NCBI RefSeq assembly: GCF_003688995.1
Contig: NZ_PENI01000009.1
Coordinates: 124,001 to 188,000, forward strand
Direction of reading: 5' to 3'
From: Streptomyces shenzhenensis
GTDB lineage: Bacteria; Actinomycetota; Actinomycetes; Streptomycetales; Streptomycetaceae
Length of the DNA stretch: 64,000 bases
Below are positions 17,546 through 29,000 of this stretch, one piece after another; the first letter of the stretch is position 1; the number at the start of each line of letters is the position of its first letter. The notes beneath the pieces are model-generated. The model was given only the letters and a program-made list of their open reading frames with translations, was not told the origin of the DNA and did not search any database. A program made the translations under genes and the position numbers.

Positions 17546-18574
17546 ATGAGCGTCATTCGTACCGCCATCATCGGTTTCGGCACCGCGGGGCGCGTCTTCC
17601 ACGCGCCGCTTGTCGCCGCGGATCCGCACTATGCGCTGAGCGCCATCGTCACCGGATCACCTGAACGAGAGCGAGCCGCCCGTCACTCGTACCCCCAGAC
17701 CGACATACTCGCCGACACGGACGCACTCTTCGCCAGTGCGCGGGAATTCGACCTCGTCGTCATCGCCAGCCCCAACGACAGTCACGCGCCGCTCGCCCGC
17801 GCCGCACTCGAGGCCGGAACGCATGTCGTCATCGACAAACCGATCGCCGTGACCGCCGCCGGGGCCCGCGAGATCACCACCGCGGCCAGGGAAGCCGGGC
17901 GCGTACTGACCGTCTTCCAGAACCGGCGCTGGGACGGGGACTTCCTCACCCTCCGCGATGTCATCGCGCGCGGCCGACTCGGTGAGGTCCGCCAGTTCGA
18001 CTCCGCCTTCGAATGGTGGCAGCCGGACACCGGCACCGGATGGAAGGACCTCGCGGGCCCCGACCAGGGCGGCGGCGTCCTCTACGATCTCGGGCCGCAC
18101 CTGATCGACCAGGCACTCCAACTGTTCGGCGAGGTCACCGACATCCATGCCGAACGCGACCGGCGACGGCCCGACAGTCGCAGCGACGACGACTCCTTCC
18201 TCACCCTGCGGCACGTTTCCGGTGTGCGCACGAGACTGTGGATGAGCACGGTGGCGCCCGCCCCACGGCCCCGTTTCCGGGTCAGCGGATCTCGCGCCGT
18301 CTTCCGTTCGCACGGACTCGACCCGCAGGAGGCGCAGTCCATCGCCGGACGAAGGCCCGGCGAAACCGGGTTCGGACTGCACGACGACGGACGGGCCGCC
18401 GTAGTCGAAGACCCCCAGGGCACACAGAACGTGCCCCTGCACGCCGGCGACTACCGCGAGTTCTACCGCCGGCTCGCGGCTGCCCTGCGCGAGGGCGGTC
18501 CGCTGCCCGTCGACCCGAACGACAGCATCCGCGCACTGGAGATCATCGAGGAGGCGATCCGACAGACACGCTGA
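17546..18574 (+). CDS. Gfo/Idh/MocA-family oxidoreductase
   Basis: A 342-residue NAD(P)-dependent dehydrogenase. The Rossmann motif GFGTAGRVFHAP is at residues 9-20 and the catalytic-lysine motif DKPIAV is near 92-97. The C-terminal alpha/beta domain has GGGVLYDLGPHLIDQALQLFG. It starts 67 nt after the aldo/keto reductase with GAGGAC upstream and is the last gene before a strong terminator. It probably acts on the same sugar or its degradation product. Confidence 0.9.
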   Translation: MSVIRTAIIGFGTAGRVFHAPLVAADPHYALSAIVTGSPERERAARHSYPQTDILADTDALFASAREFDLVVIASPNDSHAPLARAALEAGTHVVIDKPIAVTAAGAREITTAAREAGRVLTVFQNRRWDGDFLTLRDVIARGRLGEVRQFDSAFEWWQPDTGTGWKDLAGPDQGGGVLYDLGPHLIDQALQLFGEVTDIHAERDRRRPDSRSDDDSFLTLRHVSGVRTRLWMSTVAPAPRPRFRVSGSRAVFRSHGLDPQEAQSIAGRRPGETGFGLHDDGRAAVVEDPQGTQNVPLHAGDYREFYRRLAAALREGGPLPVDPNDSIRALEIIEEAIRQTR

Positions 18575-18656
18575 GGCACGGGATCGCGCCGACGGGCTGT
18601 CCCGGGCGCCTGGCCATGGAAGAGGGTGCTCTCAGCCCCGGCATCCACCCCGAACG

Positions 18657-18711
18657 CAACAGCCTCGGTGCCCACGCGGGTGTCCCACTCGCGCGGGCAC
18701 CGAGGCTGTTG
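18657..18711 (+). terminator. Strong hairpin terminator ending the sugar operon
   Basis: A 17-bp perfect stem (CAACAGCCTCGGTGCCC at 18657-18673 with its complement at 18695-18711). The loop itself folds into a further short CGCG-based stem. It lies 82 nt after the oxidoreductase stop and before the ferredoxin promoter, separating the sugar operon from the metallophore cluster. Confidence 0.85.
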
Positions 18712-18756
18712 TGGTGGTTGACACGTTCGTCGCTGACCCGCCCGTATTCGGCCCAG

Positions 18757-18790
18757 GTTGTTGAATATGGAAGTCGTTATCGATTACTGT
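18757..18790 (+). promoter_or_regulatory. Candidate Fur-family (Zur) site upstream of the ferredoxin gene
   Basis: An AT-rich island (GTTGTTGAATATGGAAGTCG, then TTATCGATTACTGT) stands out in GC-rich DNA about 55-80 nt before ATG 18841. About 13 of 23 positions match the palindrome at 25947-25969 when aligned by eye, including GGAA/AGAA and ATCG. In S. coelicolor the matching cluster is reported to be Zur-controlled. The match here is weak, and it may simply be the promoter. Confidence 0.4.
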
Positions 18791-18840
18791 CTGGTTGCCG
18801 CACTGGCAGCCGCGTGTGCGGCGGCAGGGGAGGGGTCCGC

Positions 18841-19062
18841 ATGACCTTGGCAGGCCGGGCGTCGGGTGACGGGACGATCAGCGCGGAGCGGGATCGGTGC
18901 GTGGGGGCGGGACAGTGTGTGCTCGCCGCGCCGGCCGTCTTCGACCAGGACGAGGAGGACGGGCTCGTGCGCGTCCTCGACGAGAGGCCACCGGTGTCCC
19001 AGTCGGACGCCGTGCACGAGGCCGTGCGGGCATGCCCGTCCGGTGCCCTCGACCTGCGGTAG
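18841..19062 (+). CDS. [3Fe-4S] ferredoxin, probable P450 electron donor
   Basis: A 73-residue ferredoxin of the short actinobacterial type. The cluster ligands are visible as C-VGAGQ-C (Cys20, Cys26) and a C-terminal CPSGAL. The middle Cys of a 4Fe-4S motif is absent, which gives a [3Fe-4S] cluster. Such ferredoxins pass electrons to cytochromes P450, and the only P450 in the window is at 41.6 kb in the same cluster. GGGGAGGGG lies just upstream of ATG 18841. It corresponds in position to SCO7676, the first gene of the S. coelicolor coelibactin region. Confidence 0.9.
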   Translation: MTLAGRASGDGTISAERDRCVGAGQCVLAAPAVFDQDEEDGLVRVLDERPPVSQSDAVHEAVRACPSGALDLR

Positions 19063-19183
19063 CCCAGCAGCCCTTCGCTACGTGCACTCGTGCACCGGCC
19101 GCCTGTCTTGGTATCGGCCTCGGTTCACGCGCCGCGAACTTCCCCGGCGCCCGGTCCAGCTCAGCAGAACGTCAAGGAGAAGC

Positions 19184-20770
19184 ATGTCCAGACAGTTCGA
19201 TCGCCGTACCTTCCTCCGCCGCGGTGCGGCGGGAGCCGCCGCTCTGGCGGTGGGGCCCGGCCTGCTGGCGGCGTGCTCCACCGATGAGCCCGGCTCCGGC
19301 CGGAAGCCCGGACCGGGCTCCTCGCCTCGTTCGGGCGGCACCCTGCGAGCCGCCTTCGTCGGAGGGGGCGCCTCCGAGACGCTCGACTTCTTCAACGGCC
19401 CGTCCGCACTGGATCTGGTGCGCGCCCGGGCCTGGCACGGCACCCTGGGCAACCTCGATCCCAGCGGCCCCGACGGGGTGCGCTACGGCGTGCTCAAGGG
19501 CATCGACCTCTCCGCGGATCTGTCGACCTACACACTGCATGTGCGGCCCGGCGTCCGCTTCACGGACGGTTCCGAGCTGACCTCCGCCGACATCCTGCAC
19601 TCGCTCAGCGTCCTCGCGGGCAAGAGCATGCTGCCCGTGTACCGGCTGGCCGCCGCGAACTTCGACCTCGCGCGCGCCAAGGCCGACGGTGACCTGAAGG
19701 TCGTACTGCCCACCCTCCGGCCCATCGCGGACGGCCGCATGATCCTCTGCCAGGGCAACTTCCTCGTCGTCAAGGACGGCACCAAGACCTTCCGCAAGGG
19801 CATGCCCAGTTGCGGGCCCTTCCGGCTCACCGAGTTCACGGCCGGTCAGGGATCGGCGTTCGAACGCTTCGACGACCACTACGGCAACGTGCCTCACCTG
19901 GACGGCCTGGAGCTGCGGTCGATCGCGGACTCGACCGCCAGGGCCGGGGCGCTCACGAGTGGTGAGATCGACTTCGCCCACGACCTCTCACCCGTCACCG
20001 CACGCACCCTCGCGGACGACGCGAAGGTCCGGCTAGTCCCGACGAAGAGCCCCTACCTGGTCGGGCTCTCCTTCCAGATGAACATGAGCGTCGAGCCGTT
20101 CGACGACCCGCGGGTGAGGGAGGCGTTCAAGCTCGCGGTCGACCGGGAGGCCATGGTGAAGACGGTGTTCTACGGAGACGCCGAGATCGGCAACGACCTG
20201 CCTTCCATGGGCTTTCCCGACTACGCGGAGAGCCTGCCCCAGCGGGCCCACGACCCGGCGCGGGCACGCGAACTCCTCAAGGAGGCCGGCGCCGACGGGA
20301 TGAAGGTCCGGCTGACGACCGGCCCCGAGACACCGGGCATGGTGGAGATGGCCACTCTCTTCGTCGAGGACCTGAAGAAGGCCGGCGTTCAGGCATCGGT
20401 CCGCGAACTGCCCGCAGGGCAGCTCTACGCCGACTTCGCCACCTACGCGGCGCTGCCGCTGGCTGGTTCGTACCAGATGCCCATCCCCGCGCTCTCGACC
20501 TACCAGATGAGCACGGCGGGCGGATCGCCGTCGGCGTTCGGCTGGAAGGAGTCGGAGACCGACACCCTGGTGGCGAGGGCCCGTGCCGAGAGTGATCGGT
20601 CCAAGGCGAAGCAACTGGGCACGCAGGCGCAGCGCACGCGCTGGGAGGAGGGCAACCAGGTGCTTCCGGTCTTCAAGCCGAACCTGAACGCCCAGGCCGA
20701 GGGGGTCAGCGGGATACGCGACGACCTCTTCGAACAGTTCCCCGGCTTCTCCCAGGCGTCCCTGGCGTGA
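19184..20770 (+). CDS. Opp/Nik-type ABC transporter substrate-binding lipoprotein
   Basis: A 528-residue family 5 solute-binding protein. A Tat-type lipoprotein signal (DRRTFLRRG, then Ala-rich, lipobox LLAAC near residue 28) anchors it outside the membrane. The mature protein has the family layout, including YTLHVRPGVRFTDGSELTSADIL. AAGGAGA precedes ATG 19184. It heads a four-gene importer with 4-nt overlaps. This family binds peptides, nickel or metallophore complexes; in Staphylococcus the related CntA binds metal-staphylopine. Its place in a metallophore cluster suggests it binds the metal-loaded product, but that is inference. Confidence 0.9.
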   Translation: MSRQFDRRTFLRRGAAGAAALAVGPGLLAACSTDEPGSGRKPGPGSSPRSGGTLRAAFVGGGASETLDFFNGPSALDLVRARAWHGTLGNLDPSGPDGVRYGVLKGIDLSADLSTYTLHVRPGVRFTDGSELTSADILHSLSVLAGKSMLPVYRLAAANFDLARAKADGDLKVVLPTLRPIADGRMILCQGNFLVVKDGTKTFRKGMPSCGPFRLTEFTAGQGSAFERFDDHYGNVPHLDGLELRSIADSTARAGALTSGEIDFAHDLSPVTARTLADDAKVRLVPTKSPYLVGLSFQMNMSVEPFDDPRVREAFKLAVDREAMVKTVFYGDAEIGNDLPSMGFPDYAESLPQRAHDPARARELLKEAGADGMKVRLTTGPETPGMVEMATLFVEDLKKAGVQASVRELPAGQLYADFATYAALPLAGSYQMPIPALSTYQMSTAGGSPSAFGWKESETDTLVARARAESDRSKAKQLGTQAQRTRWEEGNQVLPVFKPNLNAQAEGVSGIRDDLFEQFPGFSQASLA

Positions 20771-21717
20771 ACCTGCTCGCGTTCGTCGGCCGTCGCCTCG
20801 CGGGGGCGGCCGTCCTGCTGGTACTGCTGTCGGCCGCGATCTTCGCGGCCACGGCCGTCCTCCCGGGAGACGCCGTCAGCGCGGTCGCCGGTGTGGACGC
20901 CTCCGAGGGACAACGCGCCGACGTCCGCGCCGAACTCGGTCTGGACCGGCCCGCCGCCGAGCGGTACGCGTCCTGGGCGGCCGACGCCCTGCGAGGAGAT
21001 CTGGGCCGTGGCTTCATCGGGGAGCGGCCGGTCACCGAAGTCCTCGCCACTCGGCTGCCCAACAGCCTGCTGCTCGCGGGACTGACCCTCGCGGTCACCG
21101 CGCCGCTCGCCACGCTGCTCGGGCTGTGGACCGGGCTGCGCGGCGGCGGCGCCGACCGCCTGGTCTCGACAGGCGCTCAAGTCCTGGCGGCCGTACCCGA
21201 GTTCGTCATCGCGGCGCTGCTCATCGCGGTACTGGCGGTATGGCTGGAGGTCCTCCCGCGCGTCTCCGTCATCCCCCTGGGAGGCACCCCGCTCGACGTG
21301 CCACGCGCCCTGGCCCTGCCCGTACTGACGCTCAGCGCGGTCGGCCTCGCCGTCGCCACCAGACTGCTGCGCGTCTCCGTCGCGGACGCGGCGGCCACAC
21401 CGTACTGCGAAGCGGCGCGGCTCAACGGAGTCCGCGGGGTGCGGCTCGCCGCTCGTCACATCCTTCCCAATGCCGCGGGACCCGCGGTTCAGGCGCTCAC
21501 CCTCACCACGGGGGCGCTGGTCGGCTCCGCGGTGGTGGTGGAGAACGTGTTCGACTACCCGGGCATCGGCCGGGAGCTGCAACTGGCCGTCGCCGCCCGG
21601 GACGTGCCGATGGTGCAGGGCATCGCCACCGCGCTCGTCGCGGTGATGCTCGCGGTGCTCCTGCTGGGTGACATCTGCGCGCGTCTGCTCGGCGCGCGGG
21701 AGAGGCACGGCCGATGA
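20767..21717 (+). CDS. Opp/Dpp-type ABC permease, DppB-like
   Basis: A 316-residue permease with about six helices. The conserved loop reads EAARLNGVRGVRLAARHILPNAAGP, and the family C-terminal segment ENVFDYPGIGRELQLAV is present. It starts at GTG 20767 overlapping the preceding stop. It pairs with the next gene to form the channel of the importer. Confidence 0.92.
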   Translation: MNLLAFVGRRLAGAAVLLVLLSAAIFAATAVLPGDAVSAVAGVDASEGQRADVRAELGLDRPAAERYASWAADALRGDLGRGFIGERPVTEVLATRLPNSLLLAGLTLAVTAPLATLLGLWTGLRGGGADRLVSTGAQVLAAVPEFVIAALLIAVLAVWLEVLPRVSVIPLGGTPLDVPRALALPVLTLSAVGLAVATRLLRVSVADAAATPYCEAARLNGVRGVRLAARHILPNAAGPAVQALTLTTGALVGSAVVVENVFDYPGIGRELQLAVAARDVPMVQGIATALVAVMLAVLLLGDICARLLGARERHGR

Positions 21718-22571
21718 CCACAGTCCCGACATCGCAGCGGCGGGAGCGTCCGGCCGCTCACCGCACACCGTCCCGCCGCCGACCGCCGCTGCTCGTCGGC
21801 GCGGGAACGCTGCTCGTCGTCCTGTTCGCCCTGCTGGGCCCGCTGGCCGCGCCGTACAGCCCCACCGCGCGGCTCGCGGCGCCCTTTCAGCAGCCGGACG
21901 GACAGTTTCTCCTCGGCACCGACGTACTGGGCAGGGACGTGGCGAGCCGGGTGCTCAGCGGCGGCCGGACCATCGTGCTCACCGCGCTCGCGGGAACGGC
22001 GGCCGCCGGCGCCGTCGGGATGTCCGCCGGCGTCCTGGCGGCCATGGCGTCCCGGCGACTGGGCGACCTGATGGTGCGCTGCGTCGACGCCCTGGCCGTG
22101 CTTCCGGCTCTCCTGATCGTCCTTGTCCTCGCCGCCGGCTTCCCCGGCAGCGGCACGGCCGTCGTCGCCGCCGTGGCCCTGGCCACCGCGCCGTTCTCCA
22201 CGAGAGTGTTGCGCGCCGCGGCGGACACCGTCCTGACCAGCGGGTACGTCGAGGCCGCCCTGGCCCGGGGCGACACCCGGTGGGCCGTACTGCGCCACGA
22301 CGTGCTGCCCAACATCGCCGGACCGGCCCTGGTGGACACCGCGCTGCGCCTGGTCGCGTCCCTGCATCTCACCGCCACGGCGGGCTTCCTCGGGCTCGGG
22401 CAGGGCGGAGCGGCGCCCGACTGGGGCCGCATGGTGAGCGAGAATGTCCCCGGGGCGACGCTGGCCGCCACACCGTTCCTCGCTCCGGCCATGCTGCTCG
22501 TGCTGCTGTCCGTCTGCGTCGGTCTGCTGGCCGGGCGGCTGGCGGACACGGTGGGGCGGGGGGCGGCATGA
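21714..22571 (+). CDS. Opp/Dpp-type ABC permease, DppC-like
   Basis: A 285-residue permease. The N-terminal helix is followed by the typical FLLGTDVLGRDVASRVLSGG motif, and the ATPase-contact loop YVEAALARGDTRWAVLRHDVLPN is clear. It overlaps both neighbours by 4 nt. Confidence 0.92.
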   Translation: MTTVPTSQRRERPAAHRTPSRRRPPLLVGAGTLLVVLFALLGPLAAPYSPTARLAAPFQQPDGQFLLGTDVLGRDVASRVLSGGRTIVLTALAGTAAAGAVGMSAGVLAAMASRRLGDLMVRCVDALAVLPALLIVLVLAAGFPGSGTAVVAAVALATAPFSTRVLRAAADTVLTSGYVEAALARGDTRWAVLRHDVLPNIAGPALVDTALRLVASLHLTATAGFLGLGQGGAAPDWGRMVSENVPGATLAATPFLAPAMLLVLLSVCVGLLAGRLADTVGRGAA

Positions 22572-24160
22572 CCGGACACGTGCCGGGCCGCCTGACCGGC
22601 ACCGGCCCGCTCGCCGAGGTCACCGGGCTGACACTCGGTCCGGCGACCGGCGGTCCGCCCGTCCTGCGCGACGCGGTCCTCTCGGTTTCGCGCGGGCAGG
22701 TCCTTGGGGTCGTGGGCAGGTCGGGATCCGGCAAGAGCAGTCTGGCGTACAGCCTGCTCGGACATGTCCGTCCGGGCCTGGAGGTCCGTGGTGGCACCGT
22801 CCGGGTGGCCGGCCTCGATCCGTTCGACCGTGGGGGCGCCCGCCGCCTGCGGGGACGAGTGGTGTCGTTCCTGGGCCAGGACCCCGCCTCGTCACTCAAC
22901 CCCGCGCTGCGGATCGGCACGCAGATCGCCGAGGCGGTGCGCCTGCGCGCGTCCGTGAAGCGTTCGACCGACGTCCGGGCGCGGGTCGAGGAGCTGTTGC
23001 TGTCCGTGCGGCTCCCGGCCGACCGGGCGTTCCAGCGACGGCTGCCGGGTCAGCTCTCGGGAGGGCAGGCCCAACGTGTGGCCCTCGCTCTCGCGTTGGC
23101 GGGCGCGCCCAGCCTGCTGGTCCTGGACGAGCCCACCAGCAATTTGGACACGGTTCTGGCGGCCGGGATGCGGAGGCTCCTGGGCGAGGTCCTGGCCGCC
23201 GGGGACCGCTCCGCGTTGCTGGTCAGCCACGACCCGGCGTGGATCGCGTCCGTGGCGGACGACGTGATCCGTCTGGAGGGGGGCCGGATCGCCGCGGTCG
23301 GCGTGCCGAAGGCGCCGATGCCTGTGCTGCCGTCGGACGGGGTCGCCCATCCCCGCGGGGGAGATCCGCGGAGCGTTGCCCCCGCTGCCGCCGTCGGAGA
23401 GCTGTCCGTACACGGGCTGGACGCCGCGCACGGCCGCGTCTCCGTGCTGCACGGCATCTCCCTCACCGTCCCGGCGGGCCGCTGCACCGCCGTGGTGGGT
23501 CCCTCGGGGTCCGGGAAGACCACGTTCGCCCGGTGTCTCGCGGGACTCCACCGGCCCACACGGGGCAGCGTCGAGTGGCGGGAGCGCGGCGCGGGGCGAG
23601 GAGGCGGCGCCCCGGTGCAGCTCGTCGCGCAGGACGCGCGCGGCGCTCTCAACCCACGGGAATCCGTACGCACCGCACTCCTGCGGCCCCTCACGGGCAT
23701 AGGGCGCCGGCCGGCTCAGGACGCGGCGCACGAAGCCGTACGGCTGCTCGGTCTGGTCGGACTGGAGCCGGATGTGTTGGGGCGCCGACCGGGGGAGTTG
23801 TCGGGCGGCCAGCGTCAACGCGTCGCACTGGCCCGGACGCTGGCCGCCCGGCCGAGCGTCCTGGTCTGCGACGAGATCACTTCGGCGCTCGATGCGGAGA
23901 CGGCGAGCGGAATCCTGGAACTGCTGGACTCGCTGCGGCGGACGCTGGGGCTGACGGTCGTGATGGTGACGCACGACCTGGCAGCCGCCGCCCGACACGC
24001 GGAGCGGGTCGTCGTCCTGGCCGAGGGACGGGTGGCCGAGGCAGGCCCGGCCGACCAGGTGCTGGTGACCCCGGAGCACCCGGTCACCCGCGAACTGCTC
24101 GCCTGCGCCGACGGCCCGGTGCGCGCCGCGCCGGAGCAACGGAGCGCACACGGCGGGTGA
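22568..24160 (+). CDS. Dual ATP-binding protein of the Opp/Nik-type importer
   Basis: A 530-residue protein with two fused nucleotide-binding domains, equivalent to DppD plus DppF. The first has Walker A GRSGSGKSS (near 55), signature LSGGQAQRVAL and Walker B LLVLDEPTSNLD. The second has GPSGSGKTT (near 315), LSGGQRQRVALARTL and VLVCDEITSALD. Both halves look active. The fusion makes a complete importer from four genes. It is the last gene before a hairpin that separates it from the convergent ligase gene. Confidence 0.92.
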   Translation: MTGHVPGRLTGTGPLAEVTGLTLGPATGGPPVLRDAVLSVSRGQVLGVVGRSGSGKSSLAYSLLGHVRPGLEVRGGTVRVAGLDPFDRGGARRLRGRVVSFLGQDPASSLNPALRIGTQIAEAVRLRASVKRSTDVRARVEELLLSVRLPADRAFQRRLPGQLSGGQAQRVALALALAGAPSLLVLDEPTSNLDTVLAAGMRRLLGEVLAAGDRSALLVSHDPAWIASVADDVIRLEGGRIAAVGVPKAPMPVLPSDGVAHPRGGDPRSVAPAAAVGELSVHGLDAAHGRVSVLHGISLTVPAGRCTAVVGPSGSGKTTFARCLAGLHRPTRGSVEWRERGAGRGGGAPVQLVAQDARGALNPRESVRTALLRPLTGIGRRPAQDAAHEAVRLLGLVGLEPDVLGRRPGELSGGQRQRVALARTLAARPSVLVCDEITSALDAETASGILELLDSLRRTLGLTVVMVTHDLAAAARHAERVVVLAEGRVAEAGPADQVLVTPEHPVTRELLACADGPVRAAPEQRSAHGG

Positions 24161-24176
24161 AGAGCCTCTGACCGCC

Positions 24177-24216
24177 GCCGGGGGGAGCGCAACGCCCGCC
24201 GGGCGCTCCCCCCGGC
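24177..24216. terminator. Bidirectional hairpin between transporter and ligase genes
   Basis: A 14-bp perfect stem (GCCGGGGGGAGCGC at 24177-24190 with its complement at 24203-24216) and a 12-nt loop. It lies between the convergent ATPase and salicyl-AMP ligase genes, 7 nt beyond the ligase stop. Confidence 0.75.
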
Positions 24217-24222
24217 CACGCC

Positions 24223-25875
<1,653 letters not shown>

Positions 25876-25946
25876 GGAGCTCTGCCTCTCATTGCCGGGC
25901 CTCGGGCTCTGGCGCCGGGCCCCGTCGTGTGACTACGATGTGAAGT

Positions 25947-25969
25947 ATAGAAATGATAATCGTTTCTAT
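25947..25969. promoter_or_regulatory. Fur-family operator (probable Zur box) in the divergent ligase/NRPS promoter
   Basis: A 23-bp palindrome, ATAGAAA...TTTCTAT, in which 10 of 11 position pairs are complementary around a central A. The core AATGATAATC is identical to the core of the classical Fur box, and the arms are AT-rich in otherwise GC-rich DNA. It sits about 70 nt before the ligase start and 90 nt before the first NRPS start, so one bound dimer pair could repress both. Because the cluster matches coelibactin, which is reported to be Zur-repressed by zinc in S. coelicolor, Zur is the best candidate. It does not resemble the TTAGGTTAGGC-type iron box of DmdR/IdeR. Confidence 0.75.
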
Positions 25970-26059
25970 CTGGACGTGGGGTTCGGCCCTGCGTGCGGGA
26001 GTCGTCAGCGTCCGCTCCCCGACCGACGCCCACCCCACCCGACCGGAAGGCCCCCAGTA

Positions 26060-29000
26060 GTGAGCGATGAAGCAGTCGTCAAGGTGCGGACAGCGGAAGG
26101 TGACATCGACAGCCGTGACCGCCACACGGCGGTGGAGGTGCGTGAAGCGGTCGCACGCGCGCTGGACATGGCGCCGCAGGAGCTGGACGACGACCGTGAC
26201 CTCTTCGAACTGGGCCTCGACTCACTGGTGCTGATGTCCCTGGTCGGCGCCTGGCGACGCGAGGGGAGCACGGTCACCTTCCAGGACCTCACTCGCGTTC
26301 CGACCCTGGGGGCATGGACGGCCCTGCTCGGACGAGCCCCTCGCGGTGACGCGCCCGCCACAGCAGGGCCCGCCGCAACACGGCCCGCCACAACACGGCC
26401 CGCGTCGGCACGGACCGCCCCGGCCGGCGCCTCACCCGGAGCGGAGGGGGAATCCTTCCCGCTGGCGACGATGCAGCATGCCTACTGGATAGGACGCCAG
26501 GACGGGCAGCCGCTCGGCGGTGTCGCCGCGCACTTCTACGTCGAACTCGACGGCCGTGAGGTCGATCCGGCCCGGCTCGACACTGCCCTCCAGGCACTGG
26601 TGCGGCGGCACGGCATGCTGAGGGCCGTCTTCGACGAGGAGGGGCGCCAGCGCTTCGGGGCCTCGGGTGCGCCGCTGATCATCCACGACCTGCGCGAACG
26701 CAGGCCTGAAGAAGCCGAGTCCGAGCTGGAGTCGCTGCGCGAGCGCAACACCCACGCTCGTACGGACATCGCCGCCGGTGACGTCTTCCGCGTGGCCGTG
26801 TGCCTGCTTCCGGGCGGCAGGACCCGTCTGCAGATCGACCTGGACATGATGGCCGGCGACGCGCTGAGCCTGCGAGTTCTCCTGTCCGACCTGCAACGCT
26901 TCTACGAGTGTCCCGACGACCTGCCGAGCGAACTCGGCCTCGACTACCGCCGGTACCTCGCGGAGCACGACGCCCGGCGCAAGGCGGAACGCGAGCAGCA
27001 CGCCGCCTGGTGGCGGGAGCGCCTGCACGAACTGCCGCGCGCCCCCCGACTGCCGACGACCGTCGATCCGCTCACCCCGGTCGGCACGAACGACACCGCG
27101 CTCACCCACTCCCGCCGCCTCCACCACTGGCTCGGCCCCGACGACAAGGCGGCGCTGATCGACGCCGCACGCCGGCACGGCCTCACCCCCGCCGCCGCAC
27201 TCGCCACCGCCTTCGCCGAGGTCATCGCCGCCTGGAGCGACAGCCGGCGCTTCCTCCTCAACCTGCCGCTGTTCGACCGGGAGCTCTTCAGCCCTGAAGT
27301 CGCCCAGCTGGTCGGGGACTTCAGCAGCTCGGTCCTGCTCGACGCGGACCTGGGCGAGCCGCTGCCGTTCTCCCGGCAGGCCCGCCGTCTCCAGGAACGC
27401 CTTCAAGAAGGCATCTCCCACGGCGCGTACGGCGGCGTCGAGGTGCTGCGCGACCTCGCCCGCGTGACGGGCTCCCCGGTGCTGGCCCCCGTCGTCTACA
27501 CCAGTGCCATCGGGCTCGGCGAGATCTTCGAGCAGGACGTCCAGAAGTCCTTCGGCCGCCCGTCCTGGATCATCTCCCAGGGCCCGCAGGTCTACCTGGA
27601 CGCCCAGGTCACCGAACTCGACGGCGGACTTCTCCTCAACTGGGACGTCCGGGACGGCGTGTTCGAAGCCGGCGTGCCCGATGCGGCGTTCGACGCCTAC
27701 CGCCGCCTCATCACCCGCCTCGTGACGGAACCCGACGCCTGGGCCGGGCCGGTGGACGGCCTGCTGGCACCCGATGTCCTTCCCCGGCGCGCGGTCGCGG
27801 CCCTGCCGCCCACGCCCGTCCAGGACCGCGCCCTGCACACCCGCTTCTTCCGGCTCGCCGAGACCGAGCCGGGCCGCACCGCGGTCGTCCGCACGACCGG
27901 CGACCCGCTCACCTACGGCGAACTCGCCCACGCGGCACGGCAGGTCGCCGCGCTGTTGCGGGAGCACGGCGTGCGGGAGGGCGACACCGTCACGGTGACC
28001 CTGCCCAAGGGCGCCGACCAGATCACCGCGGTCCTCGGCATCCTGGCCGCGGGCGCGGCGTACGCCCCCGTGGGCGTGGAACAGCCCGCCGTACGCCGGC
28101 GCCGCATCCACGCCGTGGCCGGCCCGTCCGCCGTACTCACCGACCGGGCCCACGCCCATCTCTGCGCGGACGCCACCTCCGTACCGGTGCTGCTCATCGA
28201 GGACGCGTCGGCGGCCCGGCCCGCGCCGGTCGTCCGGCCGGACCCCGCCCTGCCCGCGTACGTGCTGTTCACGTCCGGCTCGACGGGACTGCCCAAGGGC
28301 GTCGAGGTGCCGCACCGCGCGGTCGTCAACACCCTCGATGCGATGGAGGAGCAGCTCGGGCTCGGGCCATCGGACCGTACCCTCGCGATCTCCGCCCTGG
28401 ACTTCGACCTCGCCACCTGGGACATCTTCGCCCCCCTGTCCCTGGGCGGCCAGGTGGTCGCCGTGGGACAGGAGCACCGTCGGGACGCCCACCACTGGGC
28501 GCGACTGGTGCGCACGCAGGGGGTGACGCTGGTGCAGTGCGTGCCCGCCCTGTTGGACCTGCTGATGGCCGCAGGCGACGACGAGGGCGCCGAGGGGCTA
28601 GGGACCTCCCTCCGCCTGGTCCTGCTCGGCGGGGACTGGGTCGGACTCGACCAGCCCGCCAGACTCCGGGCCCTCGTACCCGGCTGCCGCTTCGTGGCAC
28701 TCGGCGGGATGACGGAGGCGGCGGTCCACTCGACGGTCTTCGAAGTGGAGGAGACCGACCCGGCCTGGAAGTCCGTCCCGTACGGCGTTCCGCTGCGCAA
28801 CATGCGGGCTCGCGTCGTGGACGGACGGGGACGGGACTGCCCCGATCTCGTCCCCGGCGAACTGTGGATCGGCGGTCCCGGCGTGGCGACCGGTTACCGG
28901 GCGGACCCCGAGCGCACGGCGGAACGCTTCGTCGAGTACGACGGCGAGCGCTGGTACCGCAGCGGTGACCTGGCCCGCTACCGGCCCGACGGTGTGCTGG

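Noticed and set aside
25947..25969. Iron box of the DmdR/IdeR type
   Set aside because: The palindrome lacks the TTAGGTTAGGCTAACCTAA pattern; its core and arms fit the Fur family instead.
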